This document shows positions 1-12,292 of a stretch of DNA of 64,000 nt, in pieces. This stretch comes from Selaginella tamariscina (lineage: Eukaryota > Streptophyta > Lycopodiopsida > Selaginellales > Selaginellaceae). Made by a program: the position numbers and the translations under genes. Location of the stretch: positions 1 to 64,000 of the forward strand of contig PUQB01000653.1 of NCBI GenBank assembly GCA_003024785.1, written 5' to 3'. Below the pieces are notes generated by a model that saw only the letters and a list, made by a program, of their open reading frames with translations, was not told the DNA's origin and ran no database searches. The number at the start of each line of letters is the position of its first letter. Position 1 is the stretch's first letter.

Positions 1-1248
1 AGAGTGTTTTGCAATCTCCACATCCTTAAAATGAGTATTCCATATATTGTTGAAGGTACCAGTGCAGATTGCTTGCAGCCCCATCAAATTGAGGCACTTG
101 TTCACATGTTACACAGCTTCAATTGAGTGTAGATTGAAGGCAAAACCTTGAGATTTTCCCTGACCCCTGCATTTGTGGTTCGGCATTTGTGAGGCATCCT
201 ATTTACATTTGCTTCCACAAAAGCCTTGAGTATCTCTATGGCTGCCATAATGTGAAAGCGGGTTTTGACCAAGCAAGTGTTCCCATGTACTGAGGTTCGC
301 GCTCCATCTAGCCACTCATCCCTCTAATGGTAGAACATGGTCTTTGGGATCCCGTATATATAGTGTACCAAGCTTTGAAGTAAATGGCTACCTTATTAAA
401 TACCATGGATGTACTCTGATAACTTGTGTTCGAGGCCATTCCATCAATACACCCAGTTAGTGCAGCATATACAAACTCATGCCTTTGCTTTTGGGTGAGC
501 ATACGAAAGACATGTCTACATTGGGTAATTTCATTCCGGTCTACCATCTGACAACACTTCTTCTTGTAGCAGTCAATTGTGGAAATGCTCGTAACACTTT
601 TGAAGATGTAGAATCCATCTTGACCCTCTTGCTGAAACTTGCAGGGAAAGATTTACAACCCATGAATCGCCTTTTTCTTACAATAGACCAATGCAAGGAA
701 CCTTTTCAAATATGAGTTGTTCTTCCGGGTTATTATTATTGAAATCCAACCCAGAATATGTTGAATCATCTTGTTGTCTTAATTTAGATGTTCACCACCT
801 CACGAGGGATCTAGGATGCAATGTGCCATTAGGTGAAACCTCTGTCACAACTACACCCATAAAGTCGGACCCTAATTTTCTTCTGACTACTTCCATTGGA
901 TTTATAGCTATGATGCCTCTCCCAACCTCAATCTCATGAAGAAAGAGAATCACATCATCCATCACAGCAGGCAAGCCATCATCTGGTAAACTCGTGCTAC
1001 TATTTGTTTGTGACTCTACACATTCTATGTCAGCCTTGACTTCATCCAGTTTCCACAATACAGGAAACCCTCCTCAAATTCCATTCCCGGAACCTCAACA
1101 TGCTTGTAAATGGTGTTCACCCATACGTACAAACAAGATCCTTAGGCAATATTGTAACATGATGCATTATCATCTCGAACTTCCACAGTTTTAATGCCAA
1201 TTATCTCATTGTTCCAAAGAAGACATACTTTATCTCCAGTATTAAACA
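1..1248 (-). pseudogene. Copy 1 gene A: transposase-like gene, 5' part, broken
   Basis: Reads leftwards off the window edge and is the reverse-complement homologue of gene A of copy 4 (61435 onward). The presumed start ATG lies near 1246, in the same context (AGACAATATG) as in copy 4. Readable pieces include the segment with HEIEVGRGIIAINPME (792-1058) and the Cys-rich segment NEITQCRHVFRMLTQKQRHE (308-547). The frame changes just after FKAWYTIY, where copy 4 continues with IPKTTFYRRRDEW. The leftmost 300 bases match the part of copy 4 up to KDVEIAKHSS. The catalytic half would lie outside the window. It is a decayed copy of a gene inferred to encode a DNA-transposon recombinase. Confidence 0.75.
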
Positions 1249-1399
1249 TATTGTCTTGAACATAAATAATTGTGTTATTTATGATATTTGTTTATGCAAT
1301 ATTTTTAAGAAATCTGAACTGCAGTTGCTTAATAATATGCATGTGCAATAATACATAATTATGTATAAAGATAATATCTCATGCTTCATTAATACAACT

Positions 1400-2080
1400 G
1401 ATGGGCGGGATTAATCCCGCCCACGACTCTTTCCGATGAGGAACGGTGGGCAGGATTAATCCCGCCGCCGACTCTACCCCTTCGGAGTGAGTGGCGGGAT
1501 TAATCCCGCTGATGAAGCTACCCCTTTGGAGAGAGTCGGCGGATTAATCCCGCCGCAGGATCTTCCTCGTCGGAAAGAGGCGGCGGGATTAATTCCGCCG
1601 CGAACTCCCTCCAACAAGGAAGTACGGCAGGATTAATCCCGCTGCCGGATCTTCCTTGTCAGATTAATCCCGTCCACAACTCTGACGACGGGGAATAGGC
1701 GACGGGATTAATCCCACCCACAATTCTCTCCGAAGCTATGATTTCAAAGAGATCTCGAGATAAATCCTGCCCATAAATATTTAAAATAGGGAAGTGGTGG
1801 CGAGATTAATCCTACCACCCCTTCTCTGCCTTCTAAAATGATTGGCGAGATTAATCCCGTTGACAACTCTTTTTAATAAATTCAGGTAACTTTTTATCAG
1901 TTGAGAGAGTTATCGGCGGGATTAATTCCACCTCTCTTTTTAAGAGGCTGAGAAGCATTATCCAGACTAATTCTGTCATAGCTATTAAAGAGATGGTGAT
2001 GGATTAATCCCGCCGCCTCTTCGAAGAAGCGAAAAAAAAAATAACCGGATTAATCCCGCCGTCCTGGCTAACCGAGAATA
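1400..2080. repeat. Palindrome array of copy 1, A-proximal
   Basis: About 14 to 15 copies of a dyad-symmetric core, ideal form GGCGGGATTAATCCCGCC, spaced about 35 to 60 bp. The spacers are partly self-complementary (stems such as GACTCT...AGAGTC). Cores nearest gene A are almost perfect; those around 1740-2000 are decayed (GAGATTAATCCTACC, GGGATTAATTCCACC). The array starts about 150 bp upstream of the gene A start, the same position as in copy 4. Confidence 0.9.
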
Positions 2081-3240
2081 TTACGTTAGAAGTATATTTA
2101 AACAAGATAAATCCTTAACGGAATATTTTGTAATCCTAATGCATTCTTAAACCCCTAAATTCTAAATTTAAGAGAGAATGTAAGAGAGTGAATTTTATAA
2201 CTATATTTTAAATTTGTTTATAATATTTGCTTATAAACAACACTGAAGGCGCCGTGCTTCCTATAAACAATAGCGCACCCAATTTAATGTTGCCCCTGAG
2301 CTGATCACTAAGAAAAAAAAGAAAATTTGAAGAGTGAAAAATAAAGAAATAAAAAAACCCTTGCCAAAGAAAGAACCAAATCTGAATTTGAGTGCAAAAT
2401 TAAATGCATTTTCAAATTTACATGTCAAACCGACAGAAATTCAAATTTTTTGAAAAGAACAGAAAATAAAATTTAATATGAGTTGAAACAAATAACCGAC
2501 AGTTTAATAATATACTCTCCAATTCCAATGAGTGTTTTAAAATTGCATTTAATGTCAATAATTAATTTACATTTCCTACTATTAATGAGATATTTTTTTA
2601 TTATTTTCTTAATATTGAAAGAATATTTCAATATTAAACCTGATTATCAAAATTAAATTAGTCTTATTCTTAATTATTTCAATAATTATTCTACATTTGT
2701 ATATATTAATGGATTTTCTCAATTAATTTGTTATTATTTCAAGAATATTCCTATGTTAAACCTTATTATCAATATTAAATTAATAATATATTTAAAATTA
2801 TATATAACTATATTTAGATAAATGATGTATTATTATATATAATTTAAAATATATTCATAGTGGTATATTAATATCATTTTCTTAATTACTTGAGTAATTA
2901 ATCTTCTTTATATTAATGGGATATTCTTTATTATTTTCTTATTATTCCAAGAATATTTCAATATTAAACATGATTATCATAATTAATTTAGTTAATTATT
3001 TTAGTACTTGATCTACATTTGTATATATTAATGGGATTTTCTCAATTAATTTCTTATTATTTCAAGAACATTCCAATGTTAAACCTTATTATCAATATTA
3101 AATTAATATATATTATTAAAACTATATATGGCTATATATTAAATAAAATCATATATTACTATGTATAATTTAAAATATGTTCATAGTGTGTTTATTAATA
3201 TTTTTTCTTAATTATTTGATGTTACATATATAAACACAAT
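2081..3240. other. AT-rich block of the element centre
   Basis: No gene seen. The block is strongly AT-rich, with many runs such as ATTATTTTCTTA, and corresponds in inverted orientation to 59345-60430 of copy 4 and in the same orientation to 36240-37330 of copy 2 and 49270-49810 of copy 3. The segment 2100-2460, including AACAATAGCGCACCC and GCTGATCACTAAG, is well conserved between copies 1, 2 and 4 and might be a leader or promoter region. Confidence 0.7.
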
Positions 3241-4110
3241 CATAAATTTATATATACACGTGCACACGCATTAGAAGCACTTACAGAGACACATATGCAC
3301 ACACATGCACATTGCCTTAAACCAAACTTGAGAAATTATATGTTGCTTCTTTATTAAAAAACATCATGTTCAATGCATGTATGATCTATATGTACTCAAT
3401 CTGTGTATGTAACACATTGAATTTACACATGTAATATATATGTATGTCTGTGTGTATACACGTGTGTATGTATATGTGTATTAATATATGCAATGTGTAC
3501 GATTTTTATTTGTTAACACTCTCTCTCTTCTCTCATACATACATAGTGTCACCATGCATAATCCCTTCTCTCATACATGCATGATCATGATCCATAATAT
3601 GTAGCATGTCTCTCTTCTCTCATACATACACACTATGCATGATCCATAATATATATTGATGTTACAATATTAAACCCTAAACCCTAAACCCTATGTAAAC
3701 ATTGAATTTACACATATAATATGTATGTATGTCTGTGTATACACGTGTGTATATATAGTGTATTAATATATGCAATGTGTATGAATTTAATTTGTTAACA
3801 CTCTCTCTCTTCTCTCATACATACACACAATACATGATCTATGTTAATATGTACTGTCTCTCTTCTCTCAAACATACACACCATGCATGATCCATAATAT
3901 GTACTCTGTCTCTTTAATATTATGTACTAATATTTATGTATGTCTATGTGTATAATAACACTGTGTATATATGTATTGCTACACGTGAAACTTTAACACT
4001 CATGGACACACACATGTTAAACCCCTGCATGATTTATATTCTTGGGGTTATGTGATACACCCACGCACACGCACACGCACACGCTAATAATATAAAAAAG
4101 AATATTCATT
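3241..4110. repeat. TG/CA-rich repeat tract with interstitial telomere units
   Basis: Degenerate tandem blocks contain the phrases CATGCATGATCCATAATATG and TCTCTCTTCTCTCATACATA, repeated several times. Three plant telomere units (CCCTAAA) lie at about 3673-3693. The homologous region of copy 4 (58040-59340) has the same elements in inverted order. No coding capacity is seen. Confidence 0.8.
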
Positions 4111-4290
4111 CAGGGCAAATCTATCTTTTATTCTTTTAGGGTTTTAAGTATATTTTAGAAGGAATATTTCTTTTATTCTTTTTAGGGTTTAAGTATATTT
4201 TAGAAGGAATATTGATTAGGGTAATATATATTCTATTCTTTTTAGGGTTAGGTATATTCTTAGGGTTCAAGAAGTAAGGTGGCTCACACA
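4111..4290. repeat. Tandem repeat of about 60-65 bp containing TTTTTAGGGTTTA
   Basis: Three successive units each contain TATTCTTTTTAGGGTTTAAG followed by an AGAAGGAATATT-like segment. The same tandem block occurs at 38330-38460 (copy 2) and, inverted, at 57905-58040 (copy 4), so it is a fixed part of the element centre. The half-telomere phrase AGGGTTTA appears in each unit. Confidence 0.75.
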
Positions 4291-4427
4291 GGTGAGATAT
4301 CTCTTTCTCTCTCACATGCACACTCATGAGTTTATTTATTTATTTTTATTCATATATACATTTATATGTGTGTATCTTAAAATATATTATCTATCTCTCA
4401 CACACACACGCACACTCCTATACAATA

Positions 4428-4519
<92 letters not shown>

Positions 4520-5585
4520 TGTGGTGTGTGTGTGTTGTGTATAATTTATTAATTTATTAATTTTTATCTCTTGCACACACACGCACACTCCTGTTTTCGT
4601 ATGATTTTATTTGTTTCGTTCACACACATATACACACGATACACATACACACATATATATATCTATATACATACATATATTATGTGTACCAGTATCTGTA
4701 TAATTCTATTTATTTATCTATCTCTCGCACACACACGCACACTCCTATACATATATATATATATATACACACACACACATAAATATATGTGTGTGCGTGT
4801 ATCTGTATATTTTATTGATTTGTTAATTTTATCTCTTGCACACTCCTGTATATATATGTGTGTGTGTGTGTTTGTTTATTGTATGATTTATTTGTTTCGC
4901 TCACACACGCATACACACGATATACACATACACACACACATATATAATATATATCTATATACATATATACATACATATATTATGTGTACCAGTATCTGTA
5001 TTAATTCTATTTATTTATCTATCTTTTGCACACACACGCACACTCCTATACATATATATATATATATATAATATAATATTATTATATATATAATATATAT
5101 TATACACACACACACACACATAAATATGTGTTGTGTATCTGTATAATTTATTGATTTGTTAATCTCTCGCGCACACACACACACGTATATATGTGTGTGT
5201 GTGGTTTGTTTTATCTGTATGATTATATTGTTTTGCTCACACACGCATACACACGATCATATAATCCTATTACATATATACATACATATTATATGTACCA
5301 GTATCTATATAATTTTATTTATTTATCTATCTCTCGCACACACACGCACCACTCTTGTATTAACATATACATTTACATAAAAATACATATACATATACAT
5401 ATATATGTGTGTGTGTGTGTGTGGTGTGTGTGTCTATGTATAATTTAATTTATTTAGCACACACATACGATATCATATACATATGTGTGGTGTATCAGTA
5501 TAATTTTATCTGATTTGTCTATCTCTGGCACACACACGCATTCTCCTACACACAATATACATATAGATGATATATGTGTTGTAGC
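4291..5585. repeat. Compound TG/CA/TA minisatellite
   Basis: A higher-order repeat whose unit joins CTCTCGCACACACACGCACA, CTCCTATACATATATA, a (TG)n tract and a short TATCTGTATAATTTTATT spacer, repeated several times. At 4436-4550 a (CA)n-(TA)n-(TG)n run is an almost perfect hairpin. Open frames here are low-complexity (HTHTHT, CVCVCV) and are not genes. It is equivalent to 38570-38915 in copy 2 and 57280-57880 in copy 4. It ends abruptly at the retrotransposon R1 junction. Confidence 0.85.
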
Positions 5586-6110
5586 GCGGGAAATTATGTG
5601 TGTGCACCACCACGGAATGCTAATTCATATGACTATCCACAAAGATCGTATAATGGGGAACGCAGAAATGGAAATGGAAGGAGATTTCCCCGTGAATCCG
5701 GAGCATTTTATCGGCAAGTAATAATACGGATGTACCACGCAGAGGACAGCCTTTGTTACCAGCTCCGGCACAGTTAGGACCACCGTTATTACCACCAATA
5801 CCACCTCCACCAGCATTACGAGGACAGAATCCGAATGTGACATGTTTTAGATGTGGAGAAAAAGGACATTATTCTACTGAATGTAATCGACTTAACAATA
5901 TTCGCTGTTACACATGTGGGAGTTGGGACATTATTCACCAGAATGTCCACAACGTGAATTTAACACCGGAACATCATCCACTGAACCAGCGACACGGAGA
6001 ATTGAAGTTCAACAAGAGATGACTTACCAGATGAGTATCAAGAACAAAATTTCGAGTGTAAATGGGAGCAAGATGCAGAACTACCCTCAACTGAGACGTA
6101 TGCGGTAACA
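5586..6110 (+). pseudogene. R1 gag C-terminal part with two zinc knuckles
   Basis: A basic stretch rich in Arg, Asn and Gly (around 5600-5715) is followed by a Pro-rich linker and the CCHC knuckle CFRCGEKGHYSTEC (5843-5884). A second knuckle follows at about 5905-5945, readable as CYTCG and then GHYSPEC after a one-base frame change. Two knuckles of this kind mark a retroelement nucleocapsid that packages RNA. The capsid part is missing at the 5' side. Confidence 0.8.
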
Positions 6111-6389
6111 CGAGCCAAGCGAGTACGAATGGAGCCAAACAAAGAGGAACCAATACGCAAGAATTGGGAGAAAGAAAAGGCTACAGTACAACGAGTAACT
6201 GATCAAATTCAGAAAATAACAAGGGGAAAATCAAGACTCGATGATTAATGAAATAGCACGCATTCACAGCAATCTACATCAACAGTACCACTTGGAGATC
6301 GTATTGTTGCGGTGATTCTGCAACAACCTGTACAGTTAACTATAAGGAGTTACTGACATTAGCACCATTTTTACGAACACAGATAACAA

Positions 6390-7040
6390 ATGCTTTGGAT
6401 CAGTAATATTCAAGGCGATACAAGTCAGGTAGGAGTGAATACCACGGAAGTTCTTACAGATGAGAAGGACTGGGATGAGGAGGTGCCAATGATTACGGCT
6501 CGAATTGGTAAAAACAATATTCAGAATATACCTATTGATGGAGGTTCAGGAGTCAACATAATTGAAGAACAGATTGCAAACAATTGGGACTTGGGCCTAT
6601 TGAAAATGCGCCTTTCTTGGTACGGATGGCTGATCAGAGGAAAGTAAGACCCATTGGTATAATCAGATCTGTGTGTATGGAAATTGCAGGAATCAAGTTT
6701 AAGGTGTCTTTAGTCGTATTACGTATCGAGCAGACTAGTAAACCATACCAAATATTGTGGAAGACCATGGTTAAGGGATGCAAAGTACGACACAATTGGG
6801 AGCATGACGAAATGGTACTCTATAAGAGTGGACGAGAAGCGGTTGTTCGAACGCAGCAGAAGAAACCAATAGGACGACCGACCCGACCATTGCAAATGGA
6901 GGATTTCGACTGGCATTACGGTTTGAACAGGGAAGAAGAAAAACTCCTATTCGAAAGTAATCCAGACCTCATAGAGATAGCACAAGCGGATTTATACCAG
7001 ATGACGCCAAGAAGAAAACATGGAGAAGACAGTAACTAGT
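6390..7040 (+). pseudogene. R1 aspartic protease region
   Basis: The frame from 6390 contains the retropepsin-like motif PIDGGSGVNII (the usual DSG/DTG triad is DGG here), preceded by VPMITARIG, and continues after a frameshift near 6600 with NAPFLVRMADQRKVRPIGII, typical of the flap and C-terminal side of plant Ty3 proteases. A linker follows with DFDWHYGLNREEEKLL. The protease would process the Gag-Pol polyprotein; the frameshift makes it inactive as it stands. Confidence 0.75.
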
Positions 7041-7239
7041 GATCAACAACACCACACATGAATACTCTTGGACTAACGGATAAGTTTAAACAACCTGTGC
7101 AGCAGCAGTACAATTCGAGACGGAGATGAACAAAGGATACGTACTCAACAAAAACTGGAAATTACTACGAATGAGAAGACTGAAGAAGTTGAAATTAAAA
7201 CAAGTGAATATGGACCACGAAAAGTACGAATAGCAGTTG

Positions 7240-8821
7240 ATCTCGAGCCGGAATACCGAAGACAATTGATAGCAGTACTACGTCAAAATGCAGATGTTTT
7301 TGCATGGAGCTACGAGATCTTAAGGGAGTTCCACCTACGATTTGTACTCATAAGATAGAATATTACCACATGCAGTTCCGAGGAAACAGCAAGCATATCG
7401 AATGAATCCAACATTTTTAGCGAAAGTGAGAGAAGAAGTGGACAAATTATTACAGGCTGGATTCATATATCCAATTGAAAACCGCAATGGTTATCACCAA
7501 TAGTCGTAGTCCCAAAGAAGAATGGCAAATTACGTATCTGTGTCAATTATAAGAAGTTGAATGATGTAACGAGGCGAGATACATACCCAATACCATTCAC
7601 CGAAGAATTGTTGGATACAGTAGCAGGACATGAAATGTATTCTTTTCTGGATGGATTTTCAGGATACAACCAAGTTCAAGTAGATCCTGAGGATCAACCG
7701 AAAACGGCATTCATCAGTCCTTGGGGTACATATGCGTATCGCGTGATGCCTTTTGGGCTATGTAATGCACCATTTACCTTTCAACGTTTGGTTAGCGAAA
7801 CATTCCGGGATTATTTGACCACGTTTATGAAAGTTTTCTTGGATGATTTCAGTATTTATGGAGCACAAGATATACACTGGACTGTTTAGAAATGTTTTGG
7901 GAAATGCCGATTGAACAATATAGCTCTTAATCCGGAGAAGTGCGTGTTTTCCGTGAGATCAGGGATTTTGCTTGGACACATTATCTGCAAGGACGGAATA
8001 ATGGTGGATCAAGATAAAATCAAAGTCATACAAACAATGCAACCACCTAAAGACGTAAGTGGAGTACGACGGCTTTTAGGGAAGATGGGATATCATCGAA
8101 GGTTTATCAAAAATTATGCAGCAATAGCGAAGCCATTAACAATGCTTTGAGGAAAACACAACCATTCAAATGGGATGCGGAATGCGAACAGAGTTTCAAT
8201 ACACTGAAGCAGGCATTAATGAAGGCTCCTATTTTAGCGAGTCCAAATTGGCAACAGGAGTTTCATGTACAAGTGGACGCATCGTCATACGCTATCGGAT
8301 GCATATTAACGCAAACCCAGGAGGATGGGAAAGATCGACCATTATATTACGCAAGTCGACGATTAGCACCTGCAGAAGAAAATTACACGACTACGGAAAA
8401 AGAAGCTCTCGGAATGGTTTATGCAGCAAAGAAATTTCGACATTATTTGCTTGCAAACAAAGTCAAGTTCATTGTTGATCATCAAGCTTTGACACATTTG
8501 CTAAGCAAGACTAAGCTAGAAGGAAGATTAGTACGCTGGTTTTTATTATTACAGGAGTTCGATTTTCAAATCATTCACAAACCAGGCAAATTACACCAAC
8601 AAGCAGATTTCCTAAGTCGATTACGAATGAACGAAGAAGGTGTTGGCGTGAATGATGAATTACCAGATGCTAACTTATTCCAGGTACAACAGGAACAACC
8701 ACCAAAGCATGGAAATTACGAAGGATATCTGCAAGATATTGAATATTTCTTAACTACTGGAACAGCACCGGTTAAGTACGCAACAACGCAGCAGCGCAAA
8801 GCAACTCGTATTACGATGTAA
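7240..8821 (+). pseudogene. R1 reverse transcriptase and RNase H
   Basis: RT landmarks in order: the priming-strand region with VVVPKKNGKLRICVNYKKLN (about 7504-7562), SFLDGFSGYNQ, FGLCNAPFTFQRL, and the catalytic FLDDFSIYG (about 7840-7860). The thumb region continues with GHIICKDGIMVDQDKIKVIQ and RRLLGKMGYHRRFIKNYA. RNase H follows at about 8260-8600 with VQVDASSYAIGCIL (first Asp), TTTEKEALGMVYA (Glu) and VDHQALTHLLS (Asp). Frame changes occur near 7889 and 8150. This enzyme would copy element RNA into DNA. Confidence 0.88.
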
Positions 8822-8831
8822 GCCATACTGC

Positions 8832-10030
8832 ATGGTGTCAGGTATACTATATAAGAAAGGCAAAGATGAAGTGTTAAGGAGGTGTGTACCAATGGAGGAA
8901 GTGCAGACCGTATTACGGGAAGCTCATTCTGGAGAACATGGTGGACATTTTGCAGGAACATTAACAGCACGAAAAATATTACAGTCTGGATTATGGTGGC
9001 CCACGTTATTCAAGGACGCTATCGACTATTGTCAAAAGTGTTTGAAGTGCAATGAACACCAACCAGCTCCACATCATCAAGTACAACCATTGCATCCAAC
9101 GGAACCATTAGCTCCATTTATGAAATGGGGAATGGATTTCATGGGACCAATCAATCCTAAAAGTAGCAAGCGGAATCAATATATATTGGTACTCACGGAT
9201 TATGTTACTAAATGGGCAGAGGCTATCGCATTACGGATTGTCCGCAATACGGGTAGCTAAGTTTATCTACGAGAATATCGTAGTACGATTTGGCGCTCCA
9301 ATGGAACTTATCAGTGATCAAGGAACTCATTTCGTCAACAACGTCATCAAAGTACTTTGCAACAATATTTGGTAAAACATTACACCTCTACTGCGTATTA
9401 TCCACAAGGAAACGGACAGGCAGAGGCTACCAACAAAATACTGAAGACCGTACTAACCAAGATAGTAAACACTAATCGTAAAAACTGGGATGAAAAACTT
9501 CCATCAGCATTATGGGCATATCGTACTACGTATAAAGTGGCACAAAGTTTACTCCATTTCAACTTACATACGGATTGGAAGCAATTACGCCTATAGAGTA
9601 TATCATACCATCATTACGGATGTCACTTGAATACGGCATTGGGGAAGCAGAGCAAGTTAAGCAACGGCTACTACAACTAGAAAAACTTGATGAAAAACGG
9701 CAACAAGCAGTTTTTAATATACAAGCTATACAAACGTATTAAGGCATGGCACGATCGATTACGACGAGTACAACGACCTATTCCGAGTCGGAGACATGGT
9801 ATGGCATTATCAAGGGAATCTTCGACCGATTGGTCATAAATTCAAGTCCAAATGGCATGGACCATATATAATTACCGACATACGAGATAACAATACATGT
9901 CATTGATGGATACAACAAGGTTATACTTACTACGAATACAATCGAATACGGAAATATACAACTAACAAGCCAGCAGAAGATCTCGACAATGACCGGAATA
10001 CGAAGGCACGATACGACGGACACAGAATAT
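8832..10030 (+). pseudogene. R1 integrase
   Basis: The zinc-binding HHCC domain is visible in 8900-9060 ([11 protein letters not shown] ... [11 protein letters not shown]). The DDE core follows: MDFMGPINP and [13 protein letters not shown], then after a frameshift near 9255 ELISDQGTHFVNN and YYPQGNGQAEATNKIL, with the catalytic Glu in QAEATN. A C-terminal GPF-like segment (GDMVWHYQGNL ... KWHGPYIITDI, about 9790-9885) follows. No chromodomain follows. At least three frameshifts disrupt it. Confidence 0.85.
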
Positions 10031-10445
10031 CGTATTAAACACTAACACGGAATACGATCAAAATCGTAACTCGGAAGAAAGACAAGGAAAAATGTGTGGC
10101 CAGCTGGAGAGTCGACGTCAGCAGAATCTTCTCGAAACATCAACAGAAAGTCACACGAGCGAAGGACAGAATCCAAGAAAGCGACAAGTCCGAGGAATGC
10201 AAAATCCAATGATGAGATATTTCCTGTCAAATCTATCGAAAACCAAGGAAATTACACACACAACCAATCTGATTTCACACGTGGACATGCAGAAATGACA
10301 GACCATAAATTCCGGAGTATAAGTTAAGGGTACTCGGCCGCCAGCACTCATTAGGGTTTCAAAATTCTTCCTTAGTTTCTTCCTCATTTCCAACTTCGAA
10401 TTTTTCTTTTCTTTCTTCTTTTCTTCTTCTATTTCAAGGGCGCAT

Positions 10446-12208
10446 ATGGAATCCATGGATGAGTATACAGATACGACAAGCACTTCGGCAACAGGGGTCA
10501 ATGCGATTCCCAATCGGAGCCAGCGGTCAATTCCACTTGCGCCAGTGCTCTATCGGATTGTTCGTCCAGCACCAACACTGATTTCGGACATTCGCGAATG
10601 GATTGAGAGGATGCAGCTGGAGCGATATTTCGAAATATTCGTGCACAAGCGATTGGACCAACAAGGGGAACATTTGGTCGATCAGGCGATTAAGGCGTAT
10701 CTACCACAATACAAGGCTTTGCAACTACAGGGTGGAGCATTTGCGTTTTCAAGTAAGCTCATTCGCATCTGTTTCAATTTCCAGAACCAGATATTTCTTA
10801 TGATCCATTCCTCAAGTCCATACATATGTTCATCATTACACCGATAACATGGACAAGTTTCGGCAAAAGCAAAAGACGGCGAATGCGGCACCAACATCAA
10901 TCCTGCGAGAACCGCATAAGGGACGTATTAAGGCTATTACAACTGCCTTTGCTTTCCGCAAACGCCAGCAGGATTCAACAAGGAGATCGGGTATGTTTAT
11001 CACCAATCTGAGCAGGGACAGAGACCGGATTGGGGGGAACTAGTCGTAGTAGGGCTACTACGGGAGTTGAACACGTGCACAACCCGAAAAGGCAAGGACA
11101 AGGAAACGACGTATTTCCAGTGCTACATCATATTCTCACAAGTCTCAACATTACGTATGCGGACTTAGCACCCGAAGGTACACCGGTAATTACGTCGCGA
11201 ATAGGTTTTTGGTTAGGTCTAACGAATCAGTATCCTGATAATGTGTTTGATGTCCGTAATTTGGATGCGCCACTACCAACAAAACAAAGAAGCGACCACG
11301 TACGCAATCGAAGCTAGAGGAGCCGCAAAAAAGGAGCCCGAATCGTAATACTTTTGGATGAGGACGAAGGGATGATCAAGTATTGCAGCGGAGACCATTA
11401 CCACGAGGAGATCAACGGAGAATGCGAAATAAGCCGACAGCATCAACTTCTGTACCACATACGACAGGATGGTACAGTACTACAGATCACAATACGGCTA
11501 CAGGACCGAGTTCCACACAACCCATGGAGTATGACGATTCTGTGCCATTCACCAGTACGATCCTCCCGTAGTTCCGTCGCCACCATCGTACACCATCAAA
11601 GTACGGCAGGTACATCTACTCATATCATACCCCTCAGGTGAACCTCCAGCGCAGCATGTACGGGAGTCCACAGTACGACATTCAGGACAAGAACCGAATT
11701 CGGCAGAACCGACACCTGGACTATCTACCAAGAACGACAACGAATACGATAAAGAGGAGCACCCGCAACAGCCCTATTCACCGATACAACAGATGGGTCA
11801 TCACGCTTCGGATCGACAGGAGCGCGATATCTCGAGGAGTTCGAAGCGCACTCGTGACCAGACAGCTTCACCCGGACTGCCACCACAAGACCCACCACAG
11901 GATACAGACTGTTGAAGGTCAGCTCTCTCATCTTCGCAATGTCTTTGATGGTATTACGCAAGATAGCACTTCAACGCGCGGAAGCTACTTTCAGTCAGCA
12001 GCTTCATGACCGTTGCAACACGCTTGACAAGCAGTATTTGGAGCAGTCGAATATCATACGCCGGTTGTACGATCAAAACAAGGTACTTATGGACACAGTG
12101 CATACACTAGTTGATCAAGTCCGTAGTATCCATGAGAAGATCAGTGACTTCAACCCGGCAGCAACACCAACATCGGATGACGCGGACGTGAAGAGAATCT
12201 CAAGTTGA
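10446..12208 (+). pseudogene. R1 extra 3' ORF region of unknown function
   Basis: Between integrase and LTR are about 1.8 kb of sense-strand coding-like sequence in pieces: 10446-10847 (starts MESMDEYTDTTSTSATGVNA), 11030-11317 and 11912-12208, the last predicted coiled-coil-like (QRAEATFSQQLHDRC ... LVDQVRSIHEKI). The first ATG sits just after a pyrimidine-rich run (about 10364-10437) ending TTTCAAG, which looks like a 3' splice acceptor. Athila elements carry an extra, env-like ORF at this position and some plant Ty3 elements carry other ORFs; I see no clear membrane segment, so the function is unknown. Confidence 0.5.
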
Positions 12209-12285
12209 AGAGCTTCATCAGTTCTATGTGCGCACATGCGGGCACATCGTAAGGTTGCATCGGGGCGATGCAACACTTCCAGTTT

Positions 12286-12292
12286 GGGGGGA
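12286..12292 (+). other. R1 polypurine tract
   Basis: The purine run GGGGGGA directly precedes the LTR start TGTTAG, the position and composition of a plus-strand primer for reverse transcription. Confidence 0.8.

Noticed and set aside
1400..2080. CRISPR-like array (regular repeats with spacers)
   Set aside because: The repeats are palindromic cores with related, self-complementary spacers, in a plant genome and without cas genes.
3673..3693. A true chromosome end or fusion point at the CCCTAAA units
   Set aside because: Only about three units, located at the same place in another element copy, so they are part of the element.
4292..5450. Several overlapping open frames rich in His-Thr, Tyr-Ile and Cys-Val
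   Set aside because: Translations of CA, TA and TG microsatellites on both strands; low complexity with no domain.
10752..10782. A second intron in the R1 extra ORF (GTAAGC ... TTCCAG)
   Set aside because: Only about 31 bp, too short to be spliced in plants; a frameshift in a decayed ORF explains it as well.
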